Shown: in pieces, positions 4,971-5,821 of the stretch | Layout of the letters: each line of letters starts with the position of its first letter | How positions within the stretch are numbered: the stretch's first letter is position 1 | DNA from: Actinomycetes bacterium | GTDB lineage: Bacteria > Actinomycetota > Acidimicrobiia > Acidimicrobiales > JAJYPT01 | Length of the DNA: 5,821 nucleotides | Assembly: GCA_021795135.1 (NCBI GenBank) | Contig: JAJYPT010000115.1 | Location: 1-5,821 of the forward strand | Reading direction: 5' to 3' | Notes under the pieces: generated by a model | Database searches by the model: none | What the model was told of the DNA's origin: nothing | The model's input: only the letters and a program-made list of their open reading frames with translations | Made by a program: the position numbers and the translations under genes

Positions 4971-5267
4971 ATGCGATATGAAGTACTTCCCCCAACTCGT
5001 GCAGCAGAAGTAGTTAGTCGAGGAGGTCAGCTGATCGATGTTAGAGAAAGATCTGAATTTGTAAGTGGGACTTTGCCCGATGCGATAAACATTCCTTTGG
5101 GAGAACTTCCTCAACGTTTAGGTGAATTAAACAGAGATCGTCCAGTTGCAGTTTTTTGTCAATCAGGAGGTCGTAGTTCTCAAGCAGCAGATTTATTGGT
5201 TAATAATGGTTTTAATAAAGTAATAGATCTTGTGGGTGGGATTCAATCTACCCGAGTTAGAGCTTAA
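4971..5267 (+). CDS. Single-domain rhodanese (sulfurtransferase)
   Basis: A 98-residue cytoplasmic rhodanese-fold protein, typical of the short single-domain (GlpE/PspE-like) class. It transfers sulfane sulfur through a cysteine persulfide to acceptors such as thiols or thioredoxin. Visible marks are IDVRE (22-26), the glycine/proline turn GTLPDAINIPLGEL (33-46), and the active-site loop CQSGGRS with nucleophile Cys63 in the usual six-residue loop. The C-terminal LVGGI (87-91) replaces the usual GG(I/L)xxW ending; the tail lacks the customary tryptophan. There is no signal peptide. The stop codon lies one base before the thioredoxin ATG, so the two are surely one operon and thioredoxin may reduce the persulfide product. 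The physiological substrate is unknown. Confidence 0.93.
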   Translation: MRYEVLPPTRAAEVVSRGGQLIDVRERSEFVSGTLPDAINIPLGELPQRLGELNRDRPVAVFCQSGGRSSQAADLLVNNGFNKVIDLVGGIQSTRVRA

Positions 5268-5268
5268 G

Positions 5269-5706
5269 ATGTCTAATGGAATTGTTGCTTGTCCATCATG
5301 TGGTAAAAAAAATCGACTTCCACTTAGCGCTCCTGGGGTTCCTCACTGTGGACAATGTCATGGGGATCTTCCTTGGCTAGTAGATGCTGAAGCTTCTAAT
5401 TTTTCTCAACTTGTAGAAAAATCCACTTTACCTGTTCTAGTTGATCTATGGGCTCCTTGGTGTGGACCATGCCGTATGATATCTCCTATAGTAGAAGGCT
5501 TAGCAACTCAAATGGCTGGGAAGCTAAAAGTGGTTAAGCTCAATGTAGATAATGCCCCCACCATTTCTGCTAAATATCAGGTACAAGGAATCCCAACTTT
5601 ATTGTTTTTCTCAAAGGGAAAAGTTGTTGATAGGATTGTAGGAGCTGCGCCTGCTCATGAATTAAAACGTAGAGTAGAAGCAGTTTTATCTTCTGTTTCT
5701 GCTTGA
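5269..5706 (+). CDS. trxC: Thioredoxin 2 (TrxC type) with N-terminal zinc ribbon
   Basis: A 145-residue cytoplasmic thiol-disulfide oxidoreductase. An N-terminal zinc ribbon holds two CxxC pairs (Cys8/Cys11 in ACPSCGKKNRLP, Cys27/Cys30 in HCGQCHG), the layout that sets Trx2/TrxC apart from plain thioredoxin. The thioredoxin fold follows from about residue 40, with the active site WAPWCGPCR (Cys65, Cys68), the buried aspartate VDLW (Asp59), and the cis-proline GIPT (Pro109). The ATG at 5269 is chosen because it begins the conserved ribbon and lies one base after the rhodanese stop. A GTG at 5230 would overlap the rhodanese and add 13 unrelated residues. No strong ribosome-binding site is seen, so translational coupling is likely. 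In characterised TrxC proteins the zinc ribbon tunes redox response to oxidants; here that role is inferred. Confidence 0.94.
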   Translation: MSNGIVACPSCGKKNRLPLSAPGVPHCGQCHGDLPWLVDAEASNFSQLVEKSTLPVLVDLWAPWCGPCRMISPIVEGLATQMAGKLKVVKLNVDNAPTISAKYQVQGIPTLLFFSKGKVVDRIVGAAPAHELKRRVEAVLSSVSA

Positions 5707-5765
5707 ATAGCTAAATTTTTGGTTTGTAAATTTTTCTGCATTGTAAATTTGAAGATTTTAGCTAT
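5707..5765 (+). terminator. Possible terminator structure after trxC
   Basis: ATAGCTAAA (5707-5715) starts right after the stop codon and pairs exactly with TTTAGCTAT (5757-5765). The 41-base interior contains two direct copies of TTGTAAATTT (5724-5733 and 5741-5750). The loop is long and T-runs lie inside it rather than after it, so this is a weak terminator candidate. Confidence 0.35.
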
Positions 5766-5787
5766 GTGGTAAGTCTAAAGAGTTATT

Positions 5788-5816
5788 AAAATTTTAGATT
5801 TATATAATCAAAATTT
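5788..5816. other. AT-rich hairpin with embedded TATAAT at the right end
   Basis: AAATTTT-A-GATT (5789-5800) pairs with AATC-AAAATTT (5806-5816) with one bulged A and a TATAT loop. The loop and right arm also contain a consensus TATAAT (5803-5808), which could be a -10 for a gene beyond the window. No -35 is evident. Confidence 0.25.
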
Positions 5817-5821
5817 AAAAA

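Noticed and set aside
1..5821. CRISPR array, insertion sequence, tRNA or rRNA
   Set aside because: No regularly spaced repeats, transposase-like frames, terminal repeats with target duplication or cloverleaf-like segments were recognised by reading both strands.

Overview
The window is a clearly AT-rich (by eye well under 40% G+C), gene-dense bacterial segment. It most likely comes from an actinomycetote, perhaps of the Acidimicrobiia type. The best clue is the 61-residue two-helix membrane protein at 1891-2076, which matches the actinobacterial DUF6458 pattern as I remember it. An ECF sigma factor followed by a single-span regulator, a PQQ-like beta-propeller lipoprotein and a zinc-ribbon thioredoxin beside a rhodanese all fit that assignment. 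No ribosomal RNA or other strong phylogenetic marker is present, so the assignment is an inference. Several genes use a purine-rich ribosome-binding site of the form (A)GAAAGG(A).

Layout. On the minus strand, an ECF-type sigma factor (567-1115, best start a GTG) is followed after 27 bp by the 5' part of a cysteine-free, single-span membrane protein (1-539). That gene runs off the left edge and is probably the cognate anti-sigma factor; it carries a 25-bp and a 32-bp perfect palindrome inside its reading frame. Divergent from this pair, after about 440 bp, comes a cold-shock protein (1554-1757) with a long leader that contains several hairpins. The DUF6458-like protein (1891-2076) follows on the same strand, then a strong hairpin terminator (2114-2143). 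A diguanylate cyclase with a GAF-like N-terminus (2353-3213) ends inside a 20-bp-stem hairpin. That hairpin also faces the end of the convergent beta-propeller lipoprotein gene (3250-4710, minus strand). Across a 260-bp divergent promoter region lies a tight two-gene operon: a single-domain rhodanese (4971-5267) and, one base later, a TrxC-type thioredoxin (5269-5706). The right end holds an AT-rich intergenic region with hairpins.

How the genes fit together. The sigma factor and membrane partner look like an envelope-to-transcription signalling unit. The cold-shock protein and diguanylate cyclase are general regulators. The rhodanese and thioredoxin form a sulfur-transfer and thiol-redox pair. 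I see no mobile element, CRISPR array, tRNA or rRNA, and no complete novel defence or metabolic system. The least ordinary signals are the long perfect palindromes inside the putative anti-sigma gene, the non-zinc anti-sigma candidate itself, and the structured cold-shock leader.
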